Positions 37,178 through 46,228 are shown, counted from the first letter of the stretch. The stretch is DNA of 64,000 nt from Streptomyces rishiriensis (GCF_030815485.1 NZ_JAUSWV010000002.1:4960001-5024000); one strand, 5' to 3'. Translations and numbers: made by a program. Notes: generated by a model from the letters alone, not told the origin.

Positions 37178-38636
37178 CGGTCAGATCGCACACGGGTTCC
37201 TCGGAGGTCGGCCGGTTCCAGTGGACCAGCGCCTTCACCTCGGGGAGCTTCTTCACGGCGGCGGGGATCTGGGTGTACCAGTCGCGCTGGCGCTGCGGGG
37301 CATCGGCGTCGGGTGCGGTGGCGAACTCGGCCAGCATCACCGGCTTTTCGTCGCTGATGTTCTCGCGCAGCCACTCGTAGGCGGGCTGTTGGCTGCGCAG
37401 GAAGTCCTTCCAGTCCGTGGTGCCGTGGCACTGGTAGTAGTTGTACTGGTCCATGGCGATCCAGTCGACGTACTCGTCCCCGGGGTAGAGCGCCTTCATG
37501 TCGGCCGCGCTGCCGAGGTAGCCGGAGACGGTCCACACCCACACCGCGTTGTCGGCCCCCAGTTCACGGAACCGGTCGCGCACATGGCGGTACGCGGCGA
37601 CGAACTCCTCCGGGGTGCCCGCGCCTTCCTTGATGCGGGCGTCGGTCTCCTGGTCGAAGGAGAGGAAGACGCGTTTGCCGTAGGCCTTGATACGCCGGAT
37701 CTGCGGATCGAGGAGTTCCTCGTCGAGCCTGCCGGACGCGATGTTCTTCCAGCCGAGCTGGGTCTCCGTCCAGTTCTCGTGGTGCGGCTCGGTCCAGACG
37801 GTGGACTCCCAGGCCAGCATGAGCAGCCTGTCCTTGCCGAGTTCCTGTTCGTCGGGGGTGAGCAGTTCCCCGTCGAGCCTGGTGCCCGACATGTCGTGGT
37901 AGTTGTAGACGAGGTCCAGCTTGCGGCCGATCCTCTTCTCGAAGCCGTACACGGCGTCCTTGAGCGAGCCGTCCTCGGTGTACGGCACGGCGGCGCCCCA
38001 CCAGGCGCCGCACGGCGGGATCAGCGTGTCGGTGGGGGCGCACGAACCGGTGGGCAACTCACCCGAGGCCGCGTTGTCGGGCAGGGCGTCCGTGGCGGAA
38101 TCCGGTTCCTCGGCGCGGCCGGCCCAGATGCCCAGCCCGGCGAGCAGCGCGGCCACCGCCATCAGCGCGACGGCCGTGCAGATGCGCCGGGCGCTCTTCG
38201 CATCTCTTGGCGTGCCGCCCGCCCGGTTGCTCCCCGAGCCGCCAGCCGGGCCGCTGTCGGGGCCGTCCGGCCGGCCGCTCACCGGGCCGTCTGCCCACGT
38301 GCTTCGCGGGCCGTCCGCAGGCTCGCTCCGCGGGTCGTCGCCCGGGTTGCTGCCCGGTTCGCCCTCAGGATCGTTTCGCAAGCCGTTCCGTGAGCCGTTC
38401 CGCGAAGCGGGGTCCGAGCCGTCCCCCGGCGGGTTACCGGAGCCGTCCTCCCAGATGTGGTTCAAGCCGTCCCGCAACCGGTCTCCCAAGTCGTCCCCCA
38501 TGTGGTGCTCCGCGTCGCTCATCACGTGCGGTTCGGCCGGCTTGCGTGGCCCTTGCCTCAGCCCTGGCGTAGGTCCCAGACTCGGCCCTGGCGTTGGCGT
38601 TGGCCGCGCATGCCGCAGCCGATGCCGTCCCGTCAT
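37098..38636 (-). CDS. Membrane-anchored GH26-like glycoside hydrolase
   Basis: A 512-residue type II membrane protein. Residues 1-150 are a low-complexity Gly/Asp/Arg/Asn-rich cytoplasmic region. One helix follows (ICTAVALMAVAALLAGLGIWAG, about 152-173), then an extracellular TIM-barrel-like hydrolase. FLSFDQETD and KPVMLAEFAT place two glutamates where GH26 enzymes carry the acid/base and nucleophile. GH26 members mostly cut beta-mannan or beta-glucan chains, so this one may trim the polymer made by the locus. ATG at 38636 overlaps the previous stop by ATGA; an internal ATG at 38522 is an alternative. Confidence 0.78.
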   Translation of the reverse strand: MTGRHRLRHARPTPTPGPSLGPTPGLRQGPRKPAEPHVMSDAEHHMGDDLGDRLRDGLNHIWEDGSGNPPGDGSDPASRNGSRNGLRNDPEGEPGSNPGDDPRSEPADGPRSTWADGPVSGRPDGPDSGPAGGSGSNRAGGTPRDAKSARRICTAVALMAVAALLAGLGIWAGRAEEPDSATDALPDNAASGELPTGSCAPTDTLIPPCGAWWGAAVPYTEDGSLKDAVYGFEKRIGRKLDLVYNYHDMSGTRLDGELLTPDEQELGKDRLLMLAWESTVWTEPHHENWTETQLGWKNIASGRLDEELLDPQIRRIKAYGKRVFLSFDQETDARIKEGAGTPEEFVAAYRHVRDRFRELGADNAVWVWTVSGYLGSAADMKALYPGDEYVDWIAMDQYNYYQCHGTTDWKDFLRSQQPAYEWLRENISDEKPVMLAEFATAPDADAPQRQRDWYTQIPAAVKKLPEVKALVHWNRPTSEEPVCDLTVNEGPGLEGYREAGKNGYFHQPVPSR

Positions 38637-39337
38637 GTGTCACTGCCGCCGGAAGGCCTGCGCCTGACCCTGGCGCGCTCGACCGCGCCGCGCCGAGCGG
38701 CGGGCAGCGGCAGTCCCGGCAGTGCCGCGGTGACCGTGGTGAAGCAGGCGAGTGAGACCAGGAAGGCGGTTGTCGAGAAGGCCTCCACCAGGAACAGCGA
38801 GGTGGCGGTGAGGACACCGAGCGAGAGGCTGATGGGCGCGGCGAGCGCGATCGCCTCCAGTCTGGCGCCGGAGGCCAGGCGGCCCGGCTGCGGATGGAGC
38901 GCCGCGCATCCGGGACCGAACAGGACGAACAGCAGCACCGGGATCCAGCGCACCGGGGACGGCCCAGGCAATGCGGTGACGGCCAGTGCCGACCAACCAG
39001 AGGCCGCGACGAGCACTCTCCGATGTGTCGAGGTGAACCGGGTGAACCGGGTGACCCGGGTGAACCGGGCGGACCTGGCGGACCTGGCGCCATCGGCCCC
39101 CTTGGTTTCCGAGACCTCGCCCATGACTCCGCTGCCCATGACTCCGCTGCCCAGGTCTCCGCAGCCCGGGTGCGCGTAGCCGGGATCCCCGTGGCCCGGA
39201 TCCCTGTAGGGCGGATCCCCGTGGCCCGGGTCGCCGTAGGCCGGATCTCCGCGGCCCCCGTCGGCGGTGTTCTCGTTGTCGATGTCCTCGGAGTCTCTGG
39301 TCGTCACTTCGATCACCTTGGGCTCATCTGGGCTCAT
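38633..39337 (-). CDS. Small membrane protein with repetitive N-terminus, unknown function
   Basis: A 234-residue protein without a recognised family. Residues 1-100 are cytoplasmic low-complexity sequence, with Gly-Asp-Pro repeats and then a Arg/Ser/Phe/Thr-rich stretch, both encoded by tandem arrays. The rest has three or four membrane helices (WSALAVTALPGPSPVRWIPVLLFVLFG; EAIALAAPISLSLGVLTATSLFLVEA; AFLVSLACFTTVTAALPGL). Placed six bases after the large membrane protein and overlapping the hydrolase gene, it is likely an accessory part of the same complex. Its C-terminal half resembles fragments of glycosyltransferase membrane modules. Confidence 0.65.
   Translation of the reverse strand: MSPDEPKVIEVTTRDSEDIDNENTADGGRGDPAYGDPGHGDPPYRDPGHGDPGYAHPGCGDLGSGVMGSGVMGEVSETKGADGARSARSARFTRVTRFTRFTSTHRRVLVAASGWSALAVTALPGPSPVRWIPVLLFVLFGPGCAALHPQPGRLASGARLEAIALAAPISLSLGVLTATSLFLVEAFSTTAFLVSLACFTTVTAALPGLPLPAARRGAVERARVRRRPSGGSDT
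39032..39085 (-). repeat. 9-bp tandem repeat, six units, coding
   Basis: On the plus strand the unit is GGTGAACCG, three exact copies plus diverged ones (GGTGACCCG, GGCGGACCT twice). It encodes the R-F-T and R-S-A triplets of the small membrane protein. Confidence 0.85.
39165..39254 (-). repeat. 15-bp tandem repeat, six units, coding
   Basis: Units such as CCGGGATCCCCGTGG and CCCGGATCCCTGTAG encode a five-residue G-D-P-based motif at the N-terminus of the small membrane protein. Confidence 0.8.
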
Positions 39338-39343
39338 GTGGGG

Positions 39344-41377
39344 TCATCGGCCGGCCGGGCGGTACTCCAGGACGACGCCGTACGGATGGCTCTCGACGGT
39401 CCGGAAGAGGGGCGAGGCGGTCAGCTTCGAGCGCAGGGTCTCGAAGCCGCCGGGCGGCAGCAGACCCTCGCCGGCGGCGTAGACGTCCTGCGTGTGAGTG
39501 AGGACGACGTACGCCTTCGCGCCCGGTGGAATCCCGTCCGCGAGGTAGCCGGCGGGGTCCTTCAGCATCTTCTCGTTCTCGGGCAGGGCCTGTTCGGCGA
39601 AGAACCAGTGCTCGAGACGGTCGTAGCGGTGGAGCGCCTGCGGGAAGGAGCCGCTGGTGGCGAGGATCAACGAGCCGTCGGGAGCGTTGTCGAGGGCCTT
39701 GGTGACCAGCGCGCTCTCCTCCGGCGGCGTGTAGAACATCTTCTCCTTGCCGTAGTAAGACGGCAGGAAGCCGGCCAGCAGGGCCAGCAGGACGACCGGC
39801 AGGGCGAAGGCCGCCGCCCTGCGCCGCAGTGCCTTCGCCCTGCTGCGGTGCGTCCCCGCGACGGCAGGGACGAGCGCGGCGGCGGCGAAGAAGGCCGCGC
39901 CGGGAAGGGCGAACAGATAGACGCGGAAGAGCATCTCGCCGCCGTAGTCGTTGACGGCGAACAGCGGTACCGGGGCGACGGACACCAGCAGCAGGGGCAG
40001 GGCGCTACGGGTCAGCCGACGCCGCAGTACGACGGCGGCCCCGGCGAGGACGGCGATCGCGAGCACCATCACCACGTTGGCGGTGCCGGCGAGTTCCGGT
40101 CCGGGCCCGGTGAGCTGCCCCGTGTAGCCCGCACGGGAGTTCTCGGTCAGCTCGCCGATCGACTTCCTGATGGTGTTGAGCGTCTCGACGAACAGCGGCC
40201 GGCCCATCGTCAGGTCCCAGGTGAGCATCAGCGTCGCGGCGACCGCCAGCAGCCCGTAATTGCGGTAGCGGCGGGTGAGGCTGAGCGCGACCAGACAGAT
40301 GGTGAGCATCACCGGGGTGAGCTGGTGCGTCGCGTTGACGGCGGCGATCAGCGGCGCCAGGATCACCACGCACACCGCGCGCTGCCTCCTCCCCGTCGGC
40401 GGCGGTACGGGCGCGGCCACCGGGTCGAGGAAGGTGCGGTCGCGCAGTCGTCCGGCGGACCCGGGCCGCACGAAGTGCCGCAGCACCACCGCGAGAACCG
40501 TCAGATGCAGCAGGTAGGCCAGCGCCTGCGGGGCGAAGTAGTCCTGGCCCACCCAGTTGGCGAGCTGGAAGATCCACACGGCGGTCCAGATGAGCCGCCA
40601 GTCCTCGCAGAAGGTGCGGTAGATCAGGACCAGCACCGGCATCATGAGCAGGCCGACGACGATCGGCGCCCAGTTCGCGTAAACGGCGGCGTTCTCCACG
40701 CCGAAGGCGCGCACGAGGCCCGCGTTGAGGGTGAAGAAGCCCGGCCACTGGTCGTATGCGGACATGTTTCCCGACAGCGCCGCGCCCGGCCGCAGCTCAC
40801 CGTTGGTGAGCAGCGTGTCGACGATGGCGTCGTGCTTGGACGCCCACGGGTAGCGCACGGCGTCGTACAGCACCGCCGGTGGCGCCTTCAGCGCGAGGAG
40901 CAGCGCGGCACAGTGCGCGGCCGGCCACCAGGGCGCGGTGCCCGCGCGCCGCAGACTGAGGACGAAGCCGGCCGTGAGGACCAGCAACGAGAGGTAGTAG
41001 GCGACCGGCAGCCGGTCCAGCAGGCCGTAGTCGCCCATCTCGCGGAAGCCGATGCGGGGCAGCGCGTACACCCACAGGGCGGTGGCGAGCAGCAGCGTCA
41101 GCAGACCGGCGTCCGGCCGACGTCGTGGGACCCGCCAGGATCTGCGACCACCGCCGCTGTTCGGGTCCGGGCTGCCCGGATCGCCAGGACCGCTGTGACT
41201 ACCGGGACTACCCGAAGGGCGGGGGACAGCGGCAGTGCTGGGACTACCGGAAGGGCTGGGACCAGCGGGAGCGCTCGGGCTGCCCGGTCCGGCGGAGAGG
41301 TCGGGGGTGGGCAGCTCGCTGCTCTCGGTGCTCGGTACGGGCACGTGGTGTTGCACGTCGAGGCTCCCCTCCCTCAT
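39344..41377 (-). CDS. Large polytopic membrane protein, glycosyltransferase-C-like
   Basis: A 677-residue protein. After an 85-residue Ser/Pro/Gly-rich leader there are about 12-13 membrane helices, with an early loop (GFREMGDYGLLDRLP) and a later YDQWPGFFTLNAGLVRAFG segment. This layout resembles GT-C or GT39-like transferases that use lipid-linked sugars. The C-terminal 150 residues form an extracytoplasmic alpha/beta domain (SLILATSGSFPQALHRYDRLEHWFF...). The family call is from topology and loop pattern only. ATG at 41377; 52 bases separate its start from the deacetylase stop. Confidence 0.65.
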   Translation of the reverse strand: MREGSLDVQHHVPVPSTESSELPTPDLSAGPGSPSAPAGPSPSGSPSTAAVPRPSGSPGSHSGPGDPGSPDPNSGGGRRSWRVPRRRPDAGLLTLLLATALWVYALPRIGFREMGDYGLLDRLPVAYYLSLLVLTAGFVLSLRRAGTAPWWPAAHCAALLLALKAPPAVLYDAVRYPWASKHDAIVDTLLTNGELRPGAALSGNMSAYDQWPGFFTLNAGLVRAFGVENAAVYANWAPIVVGLLMMPVLVLIYRTFCEDWRLIWTAVWIFQLANWVGQDYFAPQALAYLLHLTVLAVVLRHFVRPGSAGRLRDRTFLDPVAAPVPPPTGRRQRAVCVVILAPLIAAVNATHQLTPVMLTICLVALSLTRRYRNYGLLAVAATLMLTWDLTMGRPLFVETLNTIRKSIGELTENSRAGYTGQLTGPGPELAGTANVVMVLAIAVLAGAAVVLRRRLTRSALPLLLVSVAPVPLFAVNDYGGEMLFRVYLFALPGAAFFAAAALVPAVAGTHRSRAKALRRRAAAFALPVVLLALLAGFLPSYYGKEKMFYTPPEESALVTKALDNAPDGSLILATSGSFPQALHRYDRLEHWFFAEQALPENEKMLKDPAGYLADGIPPGAKAYVVLTHTQDVYAAGEGLLPPGGFETLRSKLTASPLFRTVESHPYGVVLEYRPAGR

Positions 41378-41429
41378 GCCAACTATAGGAATTTCTACTT
41401 CTTTTCACACCAAAATCGTCGAACCCGCC

Positions 41430-42353
41430 TCAACCTGCGAACACCGGTCCCTGTACGACGGCGCGGGCGCGGCGGTACCAGCGCCAGCCGACCGTCTTCG
41501 GTCCGTCGCGGTACGGGGCGACACGGGCGCCGGATCCCGCCAGCCAGCCCAGGATGTCGGCGACGGTGTGACCCCGGCGCACGATGAGCCGGGCGATGCG
41601 GTACTGCTCGTCGCGGTCCGAACTGAGCGCGTGCCGCACGGCGGTGGCCGTCTCGTAGCCCGCGGCGACTGCCGTCCGCCGTACCCGGCCGCTGTTGTAG
41701 CCGTGCGGGTAGGCGAGGTGGCGGACCCGGTGGCCGAGCGCGTCCTCCAACACCGAACGCGATTCCCGTAGTTCGTGCGCCAGCGCCCGGGGCGCGAGGG
41801 TGTCCAGCTGGGCGTGGGTGACGGTGTGGCTGCCGATTTCCATGCCGTACCGCTCGAGTTGCGCCGCCTGCTCCAGCGTCATCATCGGCGCGGGTGGCAG
41901 CAGGCTGCGGCCGCCCCGGGTGATCGCTCCGGTGGTCAGGTAGGCGGTGGCGGGCAGCCCGCGCCCGGCCAGCGCCTCGGCGGTCGCACCGGGCAGGTCG
42001 GCGAAGCCGTCGTCGAAGGTGAGCAGCACCGGCCGGGGCGGCAGCGGCGCCCGCCCCGCGAGGTGGTCGGCGAGCGCGCTGATCGTCACGGGCGTACGGC
42101 CGCTGTCCACGACGGCGTCCAGATGCCCCGCGAACTGCTGCGGACTGACGGTGAACTCGGCGATCCAGCCGGGCGGTTCCTCCATCACGGCGTGATACAG
42201 AAACACCGGGATGCTGCCGTTGCTGCCGTTGCTGCCGTTGCTGCGGTTGCTGCGGTTGCTGCGGTTGCTGCGGTTGCTGCGGTTGCTGGCGTTGCTGCCG
42301 TTGCTGCGGTGGCCGCCGTGGGCTCCGTCTGGCCTGTGCGCGGGTGCCGTCAT
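41430..42353 (-). CDS. Polysaccharide deacetylase (CE4) with N-terminal Ser-Asn repeat
   Basis: A 307-residue carbohydrate esterase family 4 protein that removes acetyl groups from N-acetylated or O-acetylated glycans. Motif 1 TFDDGF (D114, D115), motif 2 SHTVTH (H176, H180) and motif 3 AYPHGYNS are intact, so the metal site is complete. The first 48 residues contain a tripeptide repeat (S-N-R/G/A) encoded by a 9-bp array. No signal peptide is visible, so the site of action is unclear. The ATG overlaps the glycosyltransferase stop by four bases. Confidence 0.85.
   Translation of the reverse strand: MTAPAHRPDGAHGGHRSNGSNASNRSNRSNRSNRSNRSNGSNGSNGSIPVFLYHAVMEEPPGWIAEFTVSPQQFAGHLDAVVDSGRTPVTISALADHLAGRAPLPPRPVLLTFDDGFADLPGATAEALAGRGLPATAYLTTGAITRGGRSLLPPAPMMTLEQAAQLERYGMEIGSHTVTHAQLDTLAPRALAHELRESRSVLEDALGHRVRHLAYPHGYNSGRVRRTAVAAGYETATAVRHALSSDRDEQYRIARLIVRRGHTVADILGWLAGSGARVAPYRDGPKTVGWRWYRRARAVVQGPVFAG
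42211..42309 (-). repeat. 9-bp tandem repeat, eleven units, coding
   Basis: Plus-strand unit TTGCTGCGG or TTGCTGCCG, eleven consecutive copies, the last part of which are nearly identical. It encodes the Ser-Asn-Arg/Gly repeat of the deacetylase and is the cleanest coding array in the window. Confidence 0.95.
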
Positions 42354-43789
42354 CGGACAGCACCCCGCAGCGCGTGCCGGGCCCGCAGATAGCCCACCGG
42401 CCCGTAGAGCATGCCGCGCCGCTGGAGCCGGGAGAGCCGGGTGGGCCAGGCGTGGGTCCGGGCGTCGTGTCCGCCGGGCGCGCCGTCCGCCGCGGGCTCC
42501 GCCTCCCGGCTCGCCGTCAGCGTCCGCGCGTGGGCGAGCCCCCTGGGCAACCGGGCCAGGAACGCGGGCAGCAGGCCGGGCCGGTTGACGAGGATCGCCG
42601 TGAGGTAGGCGGTCAGGCCGGCGCCGTAGCCGTACGCCTGGGTCTCCAGATCCCGCCAGGTCTCCCGGTGGTGGTGCCAGACCAGGGCTTGCGGCGTGTA
42701 GTGCAGCCGGTGGCCCCCGGCGAGGACCCGGACGAATCCGTAGAGGTCGTCGCCGCCCCGCGCGAGCGTCCCCGCGCCGGTCGCCGGGTCGAAACCGCCG
42801 ACCGCCCGCAGCACCTCCCTACGGAAGGCCATGTTGGCGCCGGAGCCGAAGCGGCCCGCGGTGAACGGGAACAGCGGTTCGTCGGCGGGCGGGTCCCGCG
42901 GGTCGTACGTACGGGCCGAGAAGCCCTTGGCGAAGCCGCCGTGGCTCTCCAGGAGAACCTGGGCAGGGGTCCGCAGCCCGGCCGGCAGGATCAGGCCGGT
43001 GGCGCAGCCGAGGCCCGGGTCGGCGGTGAAGGGCGCGGTGAGTTCCGTGAGCCAGCGCGGGTCCGCCACGACGTCGTCGTCGGTGAAGGCGATCACCTCG
43101 CCGTGGGCGGTCGCGACGCCCTGGTTGTGTGCGACGGCGAGGCCGGGCGTCGGTTCGGTCACGTACCGCACGTGCTCGGCGTACTTGCGTTCGATCAGAT
43201 CCAGCGTCGCGTCCGTCACGGGCGCGTTGTCGACGACGACGATCTCGAAGTCCGGGTGATCCTGGGCCAGCAGCGAGTCGAGGGCGTGGGCAAGTCTTTC
43301 GGCGCGCTCCCGGGTGGCGACGACGACGGTGGTGAACGGCACGGTGGCGTTCGGGGCGGCGGTAGCGGTCGGCGCGGTGGCGCTCGGGGCGGTGGCGGGC
43401 GGCACGGTGGCGTTCGACGCTGTGGCGGGCGGCACGGTGGTGGTCGGGGTGGTGGTGGTCGGGATTGTGGCGGCGATCGGGGCGGTGGCGGCGGTCTGGG
43501 CGGTGACTTGGGCGGGCCCCGTGTCAGGCGGCCCGGGTGCGTGCTCACGCGAGGCCAGGCCCATCAGGACGGTCTTCGGGTCCGCGCCCTCCGGTACCGA
43601 CCCGAGCAGCGTTCCGATCGGTCGTCCGCCCCTTCTGACCAGCACGAACACCTCGCCGTGCGTCACGGGCGGACTCCCGGGCCCCGGTCTGAGGACGCCC
43701 CCGCCGTCCAGCTCGAGCTCGGCGACCTGCACCGGCTCGATGTCCAGGAACCGCTGTATCTCCTGCTGTGCGCGTGCAGCGCGGTACAT
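42350..43789 (-). CDS. Family 2 glycosyltransferase
   Basis: A 479-residue protein. The first 90 residues form a small domain of unknown role. A Thr/Ala/Pro/Val-rich linker follows (about 95-150), and then a GT-A fold: TTVVVATRERAERLAHALDSLL, EIVVVDNAP, the metal-binding FTDDDVVADPRW, and the acceptor-side GSGANMAFRREVLRAVGGFD and GGDDLYGFVR. It probably adds a sugar from a nucleotide donor to the glycan of this locus at the inner membrane face. The start at 43789 is preferred to an ATG 36 bases upstream because AAGGGGG precedes it. Overlaps the deacetylase gene by four bases. Confidence 0.85.
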   Translation of the reverse strand: MYRAARAQQEIQRFLDIEPVQVAELELDGGGVLRPGPGSPPVTHGEVFVLVRRGGRPIGTLLGSVPEGADPKTVLMGLASREHAPGPPDTGPAQVTAQTAATAPIAATIPTTTTPTTTVPPATASNATVPPATAPSATAPTATAAPNATVPFTTVVVATRERAERLAHALDSLLAQDHPDFEIVVVDNAPVTDATLDLIERKYAEHVRYVTEPTPGLAVAHNQGVATAHGEVIAFTDDDVVADPRWLTELTAPFTADPGLGCATGLILPAGLRTPAQVLLESHGGFAKGFSARTYDPRDPPADEPLFPFTAGRFGSGANMAFRREVLRAVGGFDPATGAGTLARGGDDLYGFVRVLAGGHRLHYTPQALVWHHHRETWRDLETQAYGYGAGLTAYLTAILVNRPGLLPAFLARLPRGLAHARTLTASREAEPAADGAPGGHDARTHAWPTRLSRLQRRGMLYGPVGYLRARHALRGAVR

Positions 43790-43943
43790 GCATCCCCCTT
43801 GTCTCACGCCAGTCGTTCCTGTCACGCGGCGTGTGCCTTGCCGGCCGGACCGGTGCGGGCACAGCCGGAGCCGGTCACGCCTGTCACATCCGTGGCGCCG
43901 GTCACGACGTCGGGCCCGACGGACGGTCGGCCGGCGCCGCTCG

Positions 43944-45030
43944 TCACGGTCGGCGCAGTCGGCCCGCGCCCTTCAAGGCCCGTGCGGCCGCCGCGGCGAG
44001 CCTCGGCCGGTTGCGCACGAAGTGGTGCGCCCGGCGGGACGGCTCACGGCTGAGCCAGTAGAGGACGGCGCCCGCCCCCGGACGCGACCACGCCCCCTCG
44101 TACACGGGCACCTCCCCGGTCTTCAGCGCGTCCTTGTACTCGGCCGCGCCCCGCCCCAGGTCGAGCAGGCCGATGCCCTCGGCCGCGGCCGACTCGGCCA
44201 TCCGCAGATGCAGCACCAGGCCGGGCGAGAACTTCGCGAATCCCGGTTCGTACGCAGGGAACCAGCAGGCCAGGACCGTCGACGAACGCAGCCCGAAGTG
44301 CGCGGCGATCGGCTGGTCACCGGCGTAGAGGACGGAGAGCGTGCCGGAGCACTCCGGCGCGCGGGTCACGGAGAGCGCGTCCACGAGCCGGGTGATCCAC
44401 TCCTGGGCGAACCGGTCCCGGCGACCGGTCCTGCGGTACTGCGCGGACTTCCACCCCATGAGCGTGCGCAGCGCGGCCGGATCCCGTTCGTCGAACACGA
44501 ACCGCAGCTCCCCGACCTGGCGGCCGAGCCTGCGCTCCTTGGCGAGAGTCGTCTTCAGGAACTTCGGCGACTGGGCCCGCAACACGGACTCGTAGGTCTC
44601 GTAACCTTTTTCCACGTCGATGACATAAGAGGCGTACTCCGCCGCCGCGTGCGGGGTGAACAGCCCCTGCCCCGCCTCCAGGTTGTCGAAGGCGAAGCTC
44701 GACAGGGCGCACGCCCGCATCAGTTCGGCCGCCTTCAGTCCGAGACCCGGGGCCAGCACCGCGCCCTGCGCGTCCGAGACGCCGTACGCGAGGGCCTGCC
44801 CCTGTCCGAGCCGGCCCCGCTCGTGGGGCAGGAAAGCCGACCGGCTCCCGCCCCTCGTACACCACCGCCACCCGCGAGCGTGGCCTCACCAAGCCCACGG
44901 CGTCGGTGAACTCCGGTTCCATGAACGGGTTCCGCGGAAGCCCGGACGCGGCACGCAGCGCGCGCCACCGCTCCCTCTCCCCCTCGCCGAGATCCTGCGG
45001 CCCCAGCACACGAATGCGCCCACTGCTCAA
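43944..45030 (-). pseudogene. CelD/FemAB-like GNAT acetyltransferase, interrupted by a one-base frameshift
   Basis: The protein reads in one frame from a TTG at 45030 (LSSGRIRVLGPQDLGEGE ... VVYEGREPVGF) and then continues in another frame to the stop at 43944 (LGLKAAELMRACALSSFAFDNLEAGQGLF ... LLDLGRGAAEYKDALKTGEVPVYEG). The break is at about 44829-44835, where one extra C on the coding strand follows GGCTTT; removing it restores a continuous reading of about 361 residues. The family acylates or aminoacylates sugars and peptides at the envelope. It may be a genuine pseudogene or a base-call error. First gene of the minus-strand glycan run. Confidence 0.75.
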
Positions 45031-45288
45031 CCCGACCCCCCGATCAAGTCCCCCCTGGACACCTGGACGGTACCGCTCCACCCGGGCATCGCGGTAGGTA
45101 GCGTCACATGTTGCTGCCAACCGGTGCAGAGGCCTTTAACCGTCCACTACCCGGCGAGGTGTCAGAAAGCCGTTCCATTGAGTCGGTCGGCAGCCAGTCG
45201 TGAGCCAGGCACACAAGGGGAGTTGGCAGAACCGGACAGGACTTCGACGTCGTCCGGTTCGCGTCGAACCCGGGGACCCCGGGATCCG

Positions 45289-45294
45289 TATTCT
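45289..45294 (+). promoter_or_regulatory. -10 element for a probably leaderless HAD gene
   Basis: TATTCT ends six bases before the ATG at 45301, so transcription would begin at or next to the start codon. No ribosome-binding site lies upstream, which fits a leaderless message, a frequent arrangement in streptomycetes. Confidence 0.5.
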
Positions 45295-45300
45295 CTGATC

Positions 45301-46125
45301 ATGGCCGCACCCACCGCATATGCCGCGCGCACCGCGTACTCCCTCATCGCCACCGACCTGGACGGGACGCTGCTCCGCGGCGACGACACCTTCTCCGACC
45401 GGTCGCTCGACGCGCTCGCGCGGGTGGCGAGCGCCGGCGCACGCCACCTGGTGGTGACCGGACGGCCCGCGCCCCGGGTGCGCCCGCTGCTCGACCGGCT
45501 GCACAGCAGGGGGCTCGCGGTGTGCGGGCAGGGGGCGCAGTTGTACGACGCCGGCGCGGACCGTCTGCTGTGGTCGGTCACCCTGGACCGGGAGCTGGCC
45601 GAGACCGCGCTCGGCAAGATCGAGGCGGAGGTCGGGCAGCTGTACGCGGCCGTCGACCAGGACGGGGTCGACGGGCTGACGCTCATCGAGCCGGGCTACC
45701 GGATGCCCCACCCGACGTTGCCCGCCCTGCGGGTCGATCGACGCGACGATCTGTGGTGCGAGCCGATCAGCAAGGTACTGCTGCGCCATCCGACGTTGTC
45801 CGACGACGAGTTGGCGTCGACGGCCCGCTCGGTGGTCGGCTCCCTGGCCACCGTCACCATGTCGGGGCCGGGCACGGTCGAACTCCAGCCCTGCGGGATC
45901 ACCAAGGCGACGGGTCTGGCCCTGGCCGCCGAACACCTGGGGCTGCGGCCCGAGGACACCGTCGCCTTCGGGGACATGCCCAACGACATCCCGATGTTCG
46001 ACTGGGCGGCGCGAGGCGTCGCCATGGCCAACGCCCACCCGGAACTCAAGGCGGTGGCCGACGAGGTCACGACGTCGAACGAGGACGACGGCGTGGCCGT
46101 CGTCCTCGAAAGACTGTTTCCGTAA
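45301..46125 (+). CDS. Cof-type HAD family hydrolase (sugar-phosphatase-like)
   Basis: A 274-residue cytoplasmic phosphatase of the haloacid dehalogenase superfamily, Cof subgroup. Motif I is ATDLDGTLL (nucleophile D19, acid/base D21), motif II is VVTGRP, the Lys is in GITKATGLALAAEHLG, and motif III/IV is AFGDMPNDIPMF. A C2-type cap domain lies between motifs II and III. Substrates of this subgroup are usually sugar phosphates or pyridoxal phosphate and cannot be predicted here. ATG at 45301 is directly behind a -10 box. Confidence 0.9.
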   Translation: MAAPTAYAARTAYSLIATDLDGTLLRGDDTFSDRSLDALARVASAGARHLVVTGRPAPRVRPLLDRLHSRGLAVCGQGAQLYDAGADRLLWSVTLDRELAETALGKIEAEVGQLYAAVDQDGVDGLTLIEPGYRMPHPTLPALRVDRRDDLWCEPISKVLLRHPTLSDDELASTARSVVGSLATVTMSGPGTVELQPCGITKATGLALAAEHLGLRPEDTVAFGDMPNDIPMFDWAARGVAMANAHPELKAVADEVTTSNEDDGVAVVLERLFP

Positions 46126-46140
46126 CCGGCTACCGGCACC

Positions 46141-46194
46141 GGCTACCGGGCGTCGGGTAGCGGCACCGGCTGCCGGGTGTCGGGTAGCGGCACC
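46141..46194. repeat. 27-bp direct repeat with internal hairpins between convergent genes
   Basis: Two near-identical 27-bp units, differing at two positions, plus a partial third lie between the HAD and transglycosylase genes. Each unit contains a CTACC or CTGCC facing GGTAG, so each can fold as a small hairpin. The position fits a bidirectional terminator. Confidence 0.6.
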
Positions 46195-46228
46195 GGCTGC
46201 CGGGACCGGTGACCGGTCGGCGGGACGG

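Noticed and set aside
42211..42309. CRISPR-like regularity of repeats
   Set aside because: Units of 9-12 bp are directly contiguous without spacers, and no cas genes are present; these are coding or intergenic minisatellites.
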